Assembly: GCA_018992685.1 (NCBI GenBank)
Contig: JACVGT010000007.1
Coordinates: 64,001-106,377, forward strand
Source of the DNA: Theionarchaea archaeon
Lineage (GTDB): Archaea; Methanobacteriota_B; Thermococci; Methanofastidiosales; SZ-28-30
Length of the DNA stretch: 42,377 bases
Direction of reading: 5' to 3'
The notes under the pieces were generated by a model. The model worked only from the letters and a program-made list of their open reading frames with translations. It made no database searches and was not told the DNA's origin. Below are positions 15,803 through 24,271 of this stretch, piece after piece (position 1 is the stretch's first letter; each line of letters begins with the position of its first letter). Position numbers and translations under genes: made by a program.

Positions 15803-17332
15803 CTATAGTCTTCGCTTTGCTTTGTACGCAAACTGTCTCTCGTACAGTTCCCTGACCTTGTCTATTGAATCGGCATCTCCTGCTGATTTATCGTCTCTGA
15901 TGTTCGTAATGCGAGCAAATCGCAGTGCGTACCCTGATGGATAGGTAGGGCTTTTCTGGATTTCATTGAAAACGACTTCAACTACTACTTTGGGTCTGAC
16001 ATAGACAGTATACGTATTCTCTGACACCTTCAAAGCCAGCAGAGCTACTGTGATGTCCTGAAACTGTGAATCTGTCAGTCCTTTGAACGTTTTACCAATG
16101 ACAGCTCCCTCCCTCGTAGCCAGGTGATAATTACTCAACCATCCTTTTCGTCGGCCATGACCCCATTCTGCAGCCTTAATTATCAGGTCCAGCGTTTCTG
16201 TGGGCTTGATCTTGAGCCAGCTCTTGTCCCTCTTTCCCGGCACGTATGTGCTGGTCACCTGTTTGGCCATCAATCCTTCATGGCCCGCCCTCAGCGCCTG
16301 GGATAAGAATTCGTCAGCTTCTTTTGTGCTCCCGGTGATCAGCCGCTGAACCAGAAAAGGACCAGCTATCTCAGATAGCAGCGCTGTCCTCTCCAGGTAG
16401 GTCTTGTCAAGGAGAGTTTTCCCCTCAAGATAGAGGAGATCAAAAATATACAACCGCAGCGGTATCTCCTCTGTTGAAGTCCCAACATCATGGATTCTTC
16501 TGAACCGTCTCAGCACCTCCTGGAAAGGGAGAGGTTTTCCCTTTCTTTCTGCCACCACCTCACCTTCCGTAACGCTTTCTGGAAAATCTCCAACTAGTGT
16601 GACAATATCTGGTAAAGACTCTGTGACATCAGTGAGACGTCTGGAAAAGATTCTCACCTGTTGTGCATTCTTGTGAATCTGGATTCTTGCCCCGTCCAGT
16701 TTGTATTCCAGGGCCATTTTCTGTTTGATATTCTGTATGTCGCCCATCTGAGCAAGCATAGGCTTTATAGGGCTGAATAGCGTTATCTGTGTAGGAAGAT
16801 CCTTATGAGTTAGAGCGCGCAAAGCAGTCTCTCCAAGATCGCCCAGGAGGGCATGGGAACGTTTTACCGTTTCTGAAGAGAGTCCCGCAGCCTCCGCTAT
16901 GGCTTCCAAGACAATCCCCTCACTGGCTCCAATTCGCATCTCTCCAAAAAAATTCTTCAAAATGTAGGTTCTTTCCCGGTCTGAGGCTTGGCCCAGTAGG
17001 CTGGAGATAATCCTTTCTTTCTTTTTCCTCTGGGATGTCTTTGCAATCTCCTGGAAGCAGGTGTACACATCCGCGATGGAGAGAGCTTTCTGGAACAGAG
17101 GCCGCTGCTGCGACTTCAGTGCATTCTGGACGGTCCTCCAACTGACATCTAATGTCGTGCTGGAGGACTCTGGGAATACCTGACCAGTGATCAACAGGAC
17201 GGAAAAAGCTATCTCATCAGGGGGGACACTCCGCAGAAATTCTGACAACACGTGGACTTTCTTGAGCTTCTTACGAGTGGAGCCCACCTGCTCGCAGACA
17301 CGAGCTAGTTCCGAGAATTGCACTACAGCCAC
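15803..17332 (-). CDS. lig: ATP-dependent DNA ligase
   Basis: Seals nicks between Okazaki fragments and after repair. Order of parts: helical DNA-binding domain (1-190), adenylation domain with the catalytic Lys211 in EYKLDGARIQIH, SRRLTDVTESLP, TEGEVVA, YIFDLLYL, EGLMAKQ and KSWLKIKP, then the OB-fold domain ending PSGYALRFARI. All nucleotidyltransferase motifs are visible. At 509 residues it is somewhat shorter than common euryarchaeal ligases (about 550-600). Its ATG lies inside the end of the FEN1 gene (10-base overlap), so the two are translationally coupled, FEN1 first. Confidence 0.96.
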   Translation of the reverse strand: MAVVQFSELARVCEQVGSTRKKLKKVHVLSEFLRSVPPDEIAFSVLLITGQVFPESSSTTLDVSWRTVQNALKSQQRPLFQKALSIADVYTCFQEIAKTSQRKKKERIISSLLGQASDRERTYILKNFFGEMRIGASEGIVLEAIAEAAGLSSETVKRSHALLGDLGETALRALTHKDLPTQITLFSPIKPMLAQMGDIQNIKQKMALEYKLDGARIQIHKNAQQVRIFSRRLTDVTESLPDIVTLVGDFPESVTEGEVVAERKGKPLPFQEVLRRFRRIHDVGTSTEEIPLRLYIFDLLYLEGKTLLDKTYLERTALLSEIAGPFLVQRLITGSTKEADEFLSQALRAGHEGLMAKQVTSTYVPGKRDKSWLKIKPTETLDLIIKAAEWGHGRRKGWLSNYHLATREGAVIGKTFKGLTDSQFQDITVALLALKVSENTYTVYVRPKVVVEVVFNEIQKSPTYPSGYALRFARITNIRDDKSAGDADSIDKVRELYERQFAYKAKRRL

Positions 17333-18327
17333 CTCTCCAGTGAGTTGCTGTGGAACCCACGCAGCCGGGTGATCAGGGTATTGATGGTCTTTTCACTGAA
17401 CCTCCGTTGTCTCAGAAAGTCGAGAAGGTCGTCCTCCTGGAGAGGCGAATATGCCAGGGAATACGTAGCAGTGACATCTGGATTCAGAAATATCTGTCTG
17501 ATCTCATGTAAAGTCTGGGGAAGTTTCTCCTGCATCTCAGGGGGAAGGGCTTCCAGAGTGTCATACGTTCTCATGAGGTTCAAGGCAGTTTTGGGGCCAA
17601 TGCCTTTGATACCTGGAGTAAAATCATTCCCCATAAGAATTGACATATCCACCAATTGTTCTCGCGTAATGTTCAAATGATCTAGGAAATCTTTTAGAGT
17701 GATAATCTCCGGCTTGTACCTTCTGGAAAGCCCTTTTGAGGGAAGATACTCCTTTCCCTGGACAGTGACGTAACGAACCTGTCTCTTTGCGCCAAATAAT
17801 AGTGTGTCATAGTCCCTGCTTGCTGCACCGAAAATGTCTCTTGTCATAAATGCTGCCTGGGCCTCTGCCTCTGAGGGAGCCTGCACCCAGGGTATCCCCA
17901 TGTAGGTGAGCAGCCGCTGTGCATCTTCAATCATGTCCTTGGTGAGCCTTGAGGTCATGGTGGATTTTGAATAGGCTGTGGCATAGTCTTTTATTCTGAG
18001 TGCTTCTTTCCATTCTTCTTGTGCTCTTTCCTTGATTTCTTTCCTTTTTTGAAGTTCTCCTTTCTTGAGGGCGGGCGGCGTTCCATCGAAGACATACACC
18101 AGGTTGATGTGATAATCACAGAGAAGCCGTGTGGCTCTGAAGGCCAGCCCATGCAAGTGAGAAGTAATATTGCCCCGATCATCAGTCAGGGGCACGCCAC
18201 CACCTGTTCTGATAAGGGCGAGGAACTGGTATAACACGTTGTTGGCATCAAAAGCCAGCGTTTTTCCTGAGAGTTGCGCTAGATCTACCACTCTTTTCTT
18301 GATGATCGGGGTTAGGTTGACTCCCAT
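17323..18327 (-). CDS. fen: Flap endonuclease 1
   Basis: FEN1 cuts 5' flaps made by strand displacement, working with PCNA and DNA ligase. The 334-residue product starts MGVNLTPII, as all FEN1 do, which fixes the start at 18327; an in-frame GTG at 18336 is not needed. Active-site blocks are LAFDANNVLYQFL, YVFDGTPP, APSEAEAQAAF, SRDYDTLLFG and MGNDFTPGIKGIGPKTA, the last being the helix-hairpin region. The C-terminal NSLERWL is a weak PIP box (Leu and Trp kept, Gln missing), so the PCNA contact may be altered. TATA at 18346-18357 gives a leaderless mRNA. The gene overlaps lig. Confidence 0.97.
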   Translation of the reverse strand: MGVNLTPIIKKRVVDLAQLSGKTLAFDANNVLYQFLALIRTGGGVPLTDDRGNITSHLHGLAFRATRLLCDYHINLVYVFDGTPPALKKGELQKRKEIKERAQEEWKEALRIKDYATAYSKSTMTSRLTKDMIEDAQRLLTYMGIPWVQAPSEAEAQAAFMTRDIFGAASRDYDTLLFGAKRQVRYVTVQGKEYLPSKGLSRRYKPEIITLKDFLDHLNITREQLVDMSILMGNDFTPGIKGIGPKTALNLMRTYDTLEALPPEMQEKLPQTLHEIRQIFLNPDVTATYSLAYSPLQEDDLLDFLRQRRFSEKTINTLITRLRGFHSNSLERWL

Positions 18328-18345
18328 GGTACCCACAGGGAAAGT

Positions 18346-18357
18346 GTGTATATAGGG
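18346..18357 (-). promoter_or_regulatory. TATA box of fen-lig
   Basis: Minus-strand CCCTATATACAC, about 25 bases before the FEN1 ATG at 18327. Confidence 0.7.
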
Positions 18358-18407
18358 ATTTCCACTCGTAGGTTATTCAGGTGCCAGAATTCCCTCGGGT
18401 AGTGAAA

Positions 18408-19484
18408 TCACGTTACCAGCTCTTCTACAATCATGGTGAGGACCTCAGACAGTTTCTCCCCTACACCCTGTAGCACTCTCAAATCCTCGATTTCACGAAT
18501 GTCTTCATCCAAGTCGTCAAGGAGCCAGGCCACCTTTCTGTACGGCCAGGCTCTCTTTGGAGATTCCAGCTCGATGCGATATGCTGTATCAAATAGTCTT
18601 TCTGCCACCCTTTGATTGAAATTGAGACAGTAGCGAGGGATGCGATCTTTCAATTCATATGCCTCTATCATGTTGATTGCTCTTCGTGAAATGTCTGCAA
18701 AATACTCCAGAATGTTGGAGTCATAGAGAGTCTCGTAATCAGAGACAAGCTCTGGAAACGTGGCTCTCAAGAGCTTGAAATATCGTACTCTCACATTGTC
18801 ATCCAGAGTCAATCCACCCACCAGCACAAAGGTGGCCCCATGTTCTTTTGCTGCTCTGATTACATCTTCCATCAGATCTGGTGAATCGGTAATATAGGGG
18901 AGAACTGGCATGAGATTCACCCCGGTGAGAATGCCCGCCTCTGAGATCTCTTTCATTGCCTTCAATCGCCGTTCTGGAGAAGGGGCTCCTGGTTCAAAGA
19001 GACCAGACAGCTCCTCATCAACAGTGGAAAAACTGAATGAAACGCAGGCCCATGTCCTCTCGTTGATCTCCTGCAGAACATCAATGTCTTTCACCACCAA
19101 GTCAGATTTTTCTATAATATGCACGGGAAACTCAGAGTCTCTTATGACCTCCAGCATTTTTCTGGAGATGCAGAATTTCCTTTCAGCAGGCTGATAATCT
19201 CCCGTGGCAATTACCCCTTTTTTTGCCTTCTTAAGCTCTTTTTCAAGTAATTGAGCAGCATTACGTTTGACTTTTATGATTCTCGAAAAATCATCTGGTG
19301 TATCTGTATGCAGGTATTTATCCTGCCTTGCATAACAGTATTCGCAGGCATGCTGGCATCCTACGTACGGATGGGCGGAATACTTGTTCCAGAACCAGGA
19401 ATCTGCATGCTTATATGTATTGAGGATTCTTTTTGTATCGTACAGGACGTACGGAGATCCCCCATTCAGCGTGGTCTGTTTCAT
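18408..19484 (-). CDS. SPL-family radical SAM protein
   Basis: A 358-residue radical SAM enzyme of the COG1533 type related to spore photoproduct lyase, found widely in archaea with no proven reaction. The 4Fe-4S motif is GCQHACEYCYARQ (CX3CX2C, about 43-55), then VIATGDYQPAERKF, HIIEKSDLV, WACVSFSFSTVDEEL and GILTGVNLMPVLPYI, which form the SAM-binding barrel. The last 30 residues (LRVLQGVGEKLSEVL) look like a helix-hairpin-helix, hinting at nucleic-acid contact. Its ATG overlaps the korC stop (ATGA), so it is the third gene of the korB-korC operon. Whether it serves the oxidoreductase is unknown. Confidence 0.88.
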   Translation of the reverse strand: MKQTTLNGGSPYVLYDTKRILNTYKHADSWFWNKYSAHPYVGCQHACEYCYARQDKYLHTDTPDDFSRIIKVKRNAAQLLEKELKKAKKGVIATGDYQPAERKFCISRKMLEVIRDSEFPVHIIEKSDLVVKDIDVLQEINERTWACVSFSFSTVDEELSGLFEPGAPSPERRLKAMKEISEAGILTGVNLMPVLPYITDSPDLMEDVIRAAKEHGATFVLVGGLTLDDNVRVRYFKLLRATFPELVSDYETLYDSNILEYFADISRRAINMIEAYELKDRIPRYCLNFNQRVAERLFDTAYRIELESPKRAWPYRKVAWLLDDLDEDIREIEDLRVLQGVGEKLSEVLTMIVEELVT

Positions 19485-20026
19485 CTCCCCAGAGCGGCCA
19501 GAACATCTTCTGCAGCCTTGAACCCCACTTCCAGTGCTTTCTTGTTGAGATCAATGGTCCTGGGTGGAACACTGTCAAAAACTGCTTTCTGCATGGCTTC
19601 CACTGAAACAACACCTGTGAGTCTGGTCAGGCTTCCCAGCATAATGATATTCGCCACAATCTTTCTTCCCAGATCTTCAGCCAGAGCGGTGAACTCAATC
19701 CGTATGGGATCGAACTCGCCTGTGTCAATGACCAGGGAAGGGTCCACTATGATGGTGGCATCTTTTTTCAGATCATCAGTGTACTTGTCAAAAGCGGGCT
19801 GACTCATGGCCACCAGAATGTCTGCCTCCATGACACCTGGAAAGGCAATAGGTTCATCTGAGATTATCACTTCTGATCTGGACGCACCGCCTCGCGCTTC
19901 GGGACCGTAGGACTGGGTTTGCACTGAGTAGTAATCAGAGTACACAGAAGCAGCCTTTCCTAGGATCATGCCAGCAAGCACGATACCCTGACCACCGAAT
20001 CCACACACACGAATTTCTTTCCTCAT
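19481..20026 (-). CDS. korC: 2-oxoacid:ferredoxin oxidoreductase gamma subunit (KorC-type)
   Basis: A 181-residue gamma subunit. It opens with MRKEIRVCGFGGQGIVLAG, the family hallmark, followed by TQSYGPEARGGASRSEVIIS and the ILVAMSQPAFDKY and NIIMLGSLTRLTG blocks. The YGPEARGG form is typical of 2-oxoglutarate-type enzymes rather than POR/VOR (FGPERMGAP). ATG 20026 overlaps the korB stop by ATGA and follows GAGAGGATG; a start ten codons earlier would run into korB. It forms an operon with korB and the radical SAM gene. There is no alpha subunit next to it. Confidence 0.93.
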   Translation of the reverse strand: MRKEIRVCGFGGQGIVLAGMILGKAASVYSDYYSVQTQSYGPEARGGASRSEVIISDEPIAFPGVMEADILVAMSQPAFDKYTDDLKKDATIIVDPSLVIDTGEFDPIRIEFTALAEDLGRKIVANIIMLGSLTRLTGVVSVEAMQKAVFDSVPPRTIDLNKKALEVGFKAAEDVLAALGR

Positions 20027-20868
20027 GATTTCATCCTCTCCACCAGTAACTTCCATTCATCCATGAATTCTGGTTTTTCGATGTCCACAAACTCTCCAAT
20101 CGTGATCTTCTTCCGGGCTTTGTCTTTTTCTTCTTCCGTCCCGTACTTCATAATTCTATCATATTCCTCAACCAGAATTACATTCTCCTTGTACCAATTC
20201 CACATGGACTCAATATCCCGCAGCTTGTTATACCGTCCATAGGCTGTAGGGCAGGGGGATAATATCTCAATAAAGGAAAATCCTTTTCTCTTCAAACCTT
20301 TCTCAATGGACTTTATGGGTCTATATGGGTGTGTGACAGACCACCTGGCAACGTAAGGCGCTCCTGCTGCCACTGCCAGAAGAGACATGTCAAAAGGATG
20401 CTCCACATTCCCGTACGGGGTGGTGGTTGTGTTGGCAAACCGGGGTGTGGTGGGAGCCACCTGACCTCCCGTCATCCCGTAGGTGAAGTTGTTGACAGCA
20501 ATTACAGTGACGTCTATATTCCGTCTGATTGCATGAATGAAATGATTTCCTCCAATTCCCACACAGTCTCCATCCCCTGTGAATACTACAATATTCAGAT
20601 CGGGCTCAGCCGCGTGGACACCCGTGGCGAATGCCAGAGCTCTCCCGTGGGTAGTGTGCAGCCCATCAGCTCTCACATATCCGGGCAACCGTGAAGAGCA
20701 GCCAATGCCGCTGACAAAGATGGTTTCTGTAATGTCCAACCCCACATTGTCAATAGCCTGTATGGTGTAGTGGAGGACGTTCCCGATCCCACATCCTGTA
20801 CAGAATATGGTGGGAAACATGGCTTCTCTGAGATACTTCTCTCTGAGCTCAAGTGTGTTGGTTAACAT
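20023..20868 (-). CDS. korB: 2-oxoacid:ferredoxin oxidoreductase beta subunit (KorB-type)
   Basis: A 281-residue thiamine-diphosphate-binding subunit. Visible features are FCTGCGIGN near the N-terminus, GIGCSSRLPGY, the HGRALAFATG segment, the TPP motif GDGDCVGIGGNHFIHAIRRN and NNFTYGMTGGQVAPTTP, which is characteristic of 2-oxoglutarate-type KorB. With an alpha subunit it would convert a 2-oxoacid plus CoA to acyl-CoA and reduce ferredoxin. I chose ATG 20868 because the TATA box at 20892-20902 is 24 bases upstream; the first in-frame ATG at 20889 is too close to it. The usual korA partner is missing upstream; this promoter sits directly before korB. Confidence 0.93.
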   Translation of the reverse strand: MLTNTLELREKYLREAMFPTIFCTGCGIGNVLHYTIQAIDNVGLDITETIFVSGIGCSSRLPGYVRADGLHTTHGRALAFATGVHAAEPDLNIVVFTGDGDCVGIGGNHFIHAIRRNIDVTVIAVNNFTYGMTGGQVAPTTPRFANTTTTPYGNVEHPFDMSLLAVAAGAPYVARWSVTHPYRPIKSIEKGLKRKGFSFIEILSPCPTAYGRYNKLRDIESMWNWYKENVILVEEYDRIMKYGTEEEKDKARKKITIGEFVDIEKPEFMDEWKLLVERMKS

Positions 20869-20891
20869 ACGGAGGGAGTTTCTTCTCATTG

Positions 20892-20902
20892 ATTTATAAA
20901 GG
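20892..20902 (-). promoter_or_regulatory. TATA box of korB-korC-radical SAM
   Basis: Minus-strand CCTTTATAAAT, near consensus, 24-34 bases before the ATG at 20868, indicating a leaderless start for the three-gene operon. Confidence 0.75.
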
Positions 20903-21003
20903 TTTTGCCTGGCAGTTGAAGAATCCTGTAATCCTGAAGTTCAAAAATGAAGAAAAGGATAACAAACAGAGGTCCTGATGAAAGATTCTTGAGTGTGGAC
21001 AGG

Positions 21004-21426
21004 TCATAGCCGCAACTGACGGGCTCTTCGGGGACTGTCCAGATATGCTTTGGAAGCTTCAAGCACATCCCTGGTATTCGAAAAGGTTATTTGATCTCTT
21101 GCCTTCTCATATGGAAGCCAGGCATATCCAATATGTTCCGAGCTGATGGTGACATCCTTTGTCTTGGATTTGGCCAAAAAATAGGTGACAGTCTTGTACA
21201 CTGTTTTTCCATCTTTCCTATAGAAGTAGTCGATCTCCTTTTCGAAGTCTGTGAACTCAACACTTCTCAGTCCAGTCTCTTCCTCTATTTCTCTGGCTGC
21301 TGTTTTCAGCCTGGTCTCTCTCTTTTCCCTATTCCCCTTGGGGAATCCCCAGTGTCCAGACTCGTAGTGAAGGAGTAAGAACTCACTGTCGTGATAAATA
21401 ACAGCTCCACATGATTCTTCCTTCAT
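21004..21426 (-). CDS. Nudix hydrolase (Ap4A-hydrolase type)
   Basis: A 140-residue Nudix enzyme. The Nudix box GX5EX7REUXEEXGU is intact within FPKGNREKRETRLKTAAREI and the following EEETGL (about 31-56). The start ESCGAVIYHD, WGFPKG and the C-terminal WLPYEKARDQITF resemble bis(5'-nucleosyl)-tetraphosphatases, which split Ap4A into ATP and AMP. ATG 21426 is preferred: GAGGTA lies six bases upstream and the ATG at 21438 overlaps that site. It follows the acyl-CoA synthetase on the same strand after a T-rich terminator; no clear TATA box is seen before it. Confidence 0.9.
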   Translation of the reverse strand: MKEESCGAVIYHDSEFLLLHYESGHWGFPKGNREKRETRLKTAAREIEEETGLRSVEFTDFEKEIDYFYRKDGKTVYKTVTYFLAKSKTKDVTISSEHIGYAWLPYEKARDQITFSNTRDVLEASKAYLDSPRRARQLRL

Positions 21427-21477
21427 GATATACCTCATTTTCCCTAGGTTTCCCAGATGACATGAGTTCCATCACAG

Positions 21478-21502
21478 TCAAAAATCAAAAAAAGGAAAGA
21501 GA
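21478..21502 (-). terminator. T-rich terminator of the acyl-CoA synthetase gene
   Basis: About 15 bases after the stop the minus strand reads CTCTTTCCTTTTTTTGATTTTTG, a typical archaeal T-tract terminator. Confidence 0.55.
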
Positions 21503-21516
21503 GATTACTGAGGGTT

Positions 21517-23178
21517 TCATTTCTGTTTTTTCAGTTCCTCTTCCACCAGTGTTCTCCTGAGAACCTTGCCCACGATTGTCTTGGGTAGAGCAGTACGGAA
21601 TTCTACCTTCTTGGGGATTTTGTACTTAGCAAGGTTTTCTTTGCAGAATTGGATAATCTCTTCTTCTGTAGCTGTTTCTCCTTCTTTTAACACAACGTAG
21701 GCTTTGACTGTCTCCCCACGGTACTCATCTGGAATACCAGCGACCGCAGCCTCTTTGATCTTGGGATATTCAAACAGCACTTCTTCAATATCTCTGGGAT
21801 AGATGTTAAACCCTGACGCAATGATCATGTCCTTCTTCCGATCGACAATGTAGAAGTATCCATCTTCATCTACTTTTGAAATGTCACCAGTATATAACCA
21901 CCCGTCTCTCAAGGTTTGGGCAGTTTCGTCTGGCATGTTCCAGTACCCTTTCATCACTTGGGGCCCCTTTATACACAATTCTCCGATCTCATTTATTCCC
22001 AGTATCTTGTCTCCTTTTTCGACATCCACGATCTTGCAGTCCGTGTCGGGGAAGGGTATTCCAATGCTGCCTTCCTTCACCAGCCCTTCCAGGGGGTTGG
22101 AGTGGGTGACTGGTGAGGATTCAGTCAGTCCGTATCCTTCTCTGAGCTTTCCTCCTGTTAACCGTTCGAACATCTGCAGGACTTCCAATGGGAGAGGTGC
22201 TGCCCCACTGATACAGTATTTTATTGAGGATAGGTCGTATTTCGAGACATCAGGGTCATTGTTGATGGCGATGTACATGGTGGGAACTCCGGGGAACAGA
22301 GTGGGTTTTTGCTTTTGAATCAGGGAAAGAACTTCTCTTGTTTCCCAGCGGGGCACTAAGATCATGCTGGATGCGATGTAGATGGGGAAGTTCATAGACA
22401 CTGTCATGCCAAAGGAATGGAAGAATGGAAGAACTGCCAGTAACCGTTCTTTTCCCACTTCGACTTCAGGGAACCAGTTCTTGCATTGGATTGCGTTGGC
22501 CACCAGGTTCTTGTGGGTGAGCATGACCCCTTTGGACACACCGGTAGTACCCCCCGTGTACTGAAGAAGAGCAACTTCATCAGATTTCACGGTGACTGAG
22601 GGAGGTGTATCTCCTTTTTTCATGACATCCTGGAATGGGATGGCGTCAGGCGCAACGTTGGCAATGTCTTTTCTCTTGGCAAGGGGATACAGAAGGCTCA
22701 AAGGGAAAGGGAGGTACTCTTTCAAACTGGATACGATGACCCTTTTGAGGCCTGTTTTATTTTGAATGTTTCTTGTCTTTGGGTACAGCATCTCAAGATC
22801 CAGGGTTATCATGGTCTCAGCACCTGAATCATCCACCTGGTACTTGATCTCGCGCTCAACGTAGAGGGGATTGTTCTGGACAACGACTGCCCCTATTCTC
22901 AAAGCGGCATACAAGGCGATCACGGATTGGGGACAGTTTGGGAAGAACAGAGCCACTCTATCTCCCTTCTTAATTCCCAATTTGGACAGACCACAGGCAA
23001 ATTTGTTGACCTGATCAGCAAGTTCTCGGTAGGTCAGTTTTCCTCCCATGAAGACTGTAGCCACGGTATCTGGGAAGTTCTTTGCAGAATCTTCCAGAAA
23101 TCTGTACAAGGGGATGTCAGGGTAGTCGATAGTCTGGGGTACCTTTTTGGGATAGTGCTTCAGCCATATTTTTTCCAT
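21517..23178 (-). CDS. Long-chain acyl-CoA synthetase (AMP-forming)
   Basis: A 553-residue member of the acyl-adenylate-forming family; it activates a carboxylic acid with ATP and loads it on CoA. Motifs: P-loop-like YTGGTTGVSKGV, the PFFHSFGM region, SGAAPLP, EGYGLTESSPV, WLYTGDI, DRKKDMI and the catalytic Lys in LPKTIVGKVLRR near the end. The domain set matches FadD-type long-chain enzymes, but chain-length choice cannot be read from sequence. The gene has a TATA box at 23215-23226, a CAGGAGG ribosome site ten bases before the ATG and a T-tract terminator. In an archaeon it may recover fatty acids or 2-oxoacid-derived acids. Confidence 0.93.
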   Translation of the reverse strand: MEKIWLKHYPKKVPQTIDYPDIPLYRFLEDSAKNFPDTVATVFMGGKLTYRELADQVNKFACGLSKLGIKKGDRVALFFPNCPQSVIALYAALRIGAVVVQNNPLYVEREIKYQVDDSGAETMITLDLEMLYPKTRNIQNKTGLKRVIVSSLKEYLPFPLSLLYPLAKRKDIANVAPDAIPFQDVMKKGDTPPSVTVKSDEVALLQYTGGTTGVSKGVMLTHKNLVANAIQCKNWFPEVEVGKERLLAVLPFFHSFGMTVSMNFPIYIASSMILVPRWETREVLSLIQKQKPTLFPGVPTMYIAINNDPDVSKYDLSSIKYCISGAAPLPLEVLQMFERLTGGKLREGYGLTESSPVTHSNPLEGLVKEGSIGIPFPDTDCKIVDVEKGDKILGINEIGELCIKGPQVMKGYWNMPDETAQTLRDGWLYTGDISKVDEDGYFYIVDRKKDMIIASGFNIYPRDIEEVLFEYPKIKEAAVAGIPDEYRGETVKAYVVLKEGETATEEEIIQFCKENLAKYKIPKKVEFRTALPKTIVGKVLRRTLVEEELKKQK

Positions 23179-23214
23179 AAATGTTCCTCCTGTTAGAAGA
23201 AAAGGTATCTTTTC

Positions 23215-23226
23215 AATTATTTAAGG
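23215..23226 (-). promoter_or_regulatory. TATA-like box of the acyl-CoA synthetase gene
   Basis: Minus-strand ACCTTAAATAAT; start predicted near 23196, just before the AGGAGG ribosome site at 23187-23192. Confidence 0.6.
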
Positions 23227-23383
23227 TTTGCTATTGTAGCAGTTAGGTTTGCACATGTTGCAGGAGGGTGGAAGTTATCATTACTAAGGATAACCCTCAG
23301 AAGCTCAGATTTTGAAATGAGTGGTCCCGACGCTGCACGATTCAGTAATCCTCCTGTCCCCCGAAAAAGATTTGCATTTTCTG

Positions 23384-23893
23384 CTATTGACTGCATCCCA
23401 GGAAATGGGTCTCACTGCGTAGACAGAAGGATCTTCCGTCCACAGCTCTGGACACAGCAAGAATCCCGTTCAGATGATCATATTCATGCTGAATCAACTC
23501 TGACATATCCCCACAGTATTTCACCTTCTGTTCTTTCCACTTCAGATCGAAGAAGGTTACCCTACACTGACTGTACCTCTTGATCTTCACCAGGAGATCA
23601 GGGAAGCTCATGCAGTCATCCCATACCTCCATTACTCTTGTATCCTCAAATTCAAGTAGTGGATTGATGAGCACCACAGGTTCTCCTACATGCAAGTATA
23701 GTAGCCGCTTGTTCACTCCGATCTGAGGAGCAGCAATAGCCCTGCCCATTTTATGGGTTTTCCTGAAGTCCATGAGCGTATCATGAAGATCCCCGACAAG
23801 AGATCTCACCATGTCAGTTTCCTCTTTTTCAACCCTTTCACAGACCTTGTACAGGGAAGGATTTCCTAACAACAATATCTCTCTTACAGCCAT
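23384..23893 (-). CDS. def: Peptide deformylase homologue
   Basis: A 169-residue protein with all three deformylase motifs in altered form: motif 1 RAIAAPQIGV (51-60, bacterial GLAAxQIG), motif 2 DDCMSF (92-97, bacterial EGCLS) keeping the metal ligand Cys94, and motif 3 IQHEYDHLNG (135-143 region) with His136, Glu137 and His140. The metal site is therefore intact. Bacterial deformylase removes formyl from initiator Met, but archaea start with unformylated Met, so the substrate here is unknown. It looks laterally acquired. ATG 23893 is preferred over 23899 because GAGGT is better spaced. TATA at 23927-23938. Confidence 0.9.
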   Translation of the reverse strand: MAVREILLLGNPSLYKVCERVEKEETDMVRSLVGDLHDTLMDFRKTHKMGRAIAAPQIGVNKRLLYLHVGEPVVLINPLLEFEDTRVMEVWDDCMSFPDLLVKIKRYSQCRVTFFDLKWKEQKVKYCGDMSELIQHEYDHLNGILAVSRAVDGRSFCLRSETHFLGCSQ

Positions 23894-23926
23894 GGTCATA
23901 CCTCACTTCACTTCTCCGCCGGGATG

Positions 23927-23938
23927 ACTTAAAAGGTT
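23927..23938 (-). promoter_or_regulatory. TATA-like box of the deformylase-like gene
   Basis: Minus-strand AACCTTTTAAGT; start near 23908, leaving a short leader with GAGGT (23900-23904). Confidence 0.6.
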
Positions 23939-24130
23939 CCTGGTTGTCATGGGCAATTCCATCTCCATCGTTGTATTTAAAAAGGCAAATTATAAGTTTA
24001 TTTTATTATAAATTTGTCAAGAGATTCTATTTTTGTCAAAAAGATCAAAAATTGACTATTTCAAAAAAAGGCTCAAATGAACAATTTAAAGAAAAATAAA
24101 AGCAAAAATGAGCATAGATAATCAGAATAG
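23939..24130. other. AT-rich gene-free island with TTTGTCAA repeats
   Basis: The most AT-rich part of the window and gene-free. Two direct copies of TTTGTCAA (24013-24020 and 24032-24039, 19 bases apart) and a nearby inverted TTGAC (24052-24056) could be operator sites. TATA-like runs occur at about 23986-24011. It lies upstream of the strong promoter for the Lys-rich microprotein. Confidence 0.45.
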
Positions 24131-24146
24131 AAAAGTTTATATACTA
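24131..24146 (+). promoter_or_regulatory. Very strong BRE-TATA promoter
   Basis: AAAAGTTTATATACTA matches the archaeal BRE plus TATA consensus better than any other promoter in the window. Transcription should begin near 24165-24170, about 105 bases before the SD-preceded ATG at 24272. Confidence 0.8.
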
Positions 24147-24271
24147 CCTATCACACAAATACATTTGAAGATTGGATTAAGAGCAATATGGAGATAGAAG
24201 GTCCAGTAAACTTTTATTCCAATCCACATTCATTAAACAAAGCCAAAAATAACCTTAAAGGAGGTAACAAA

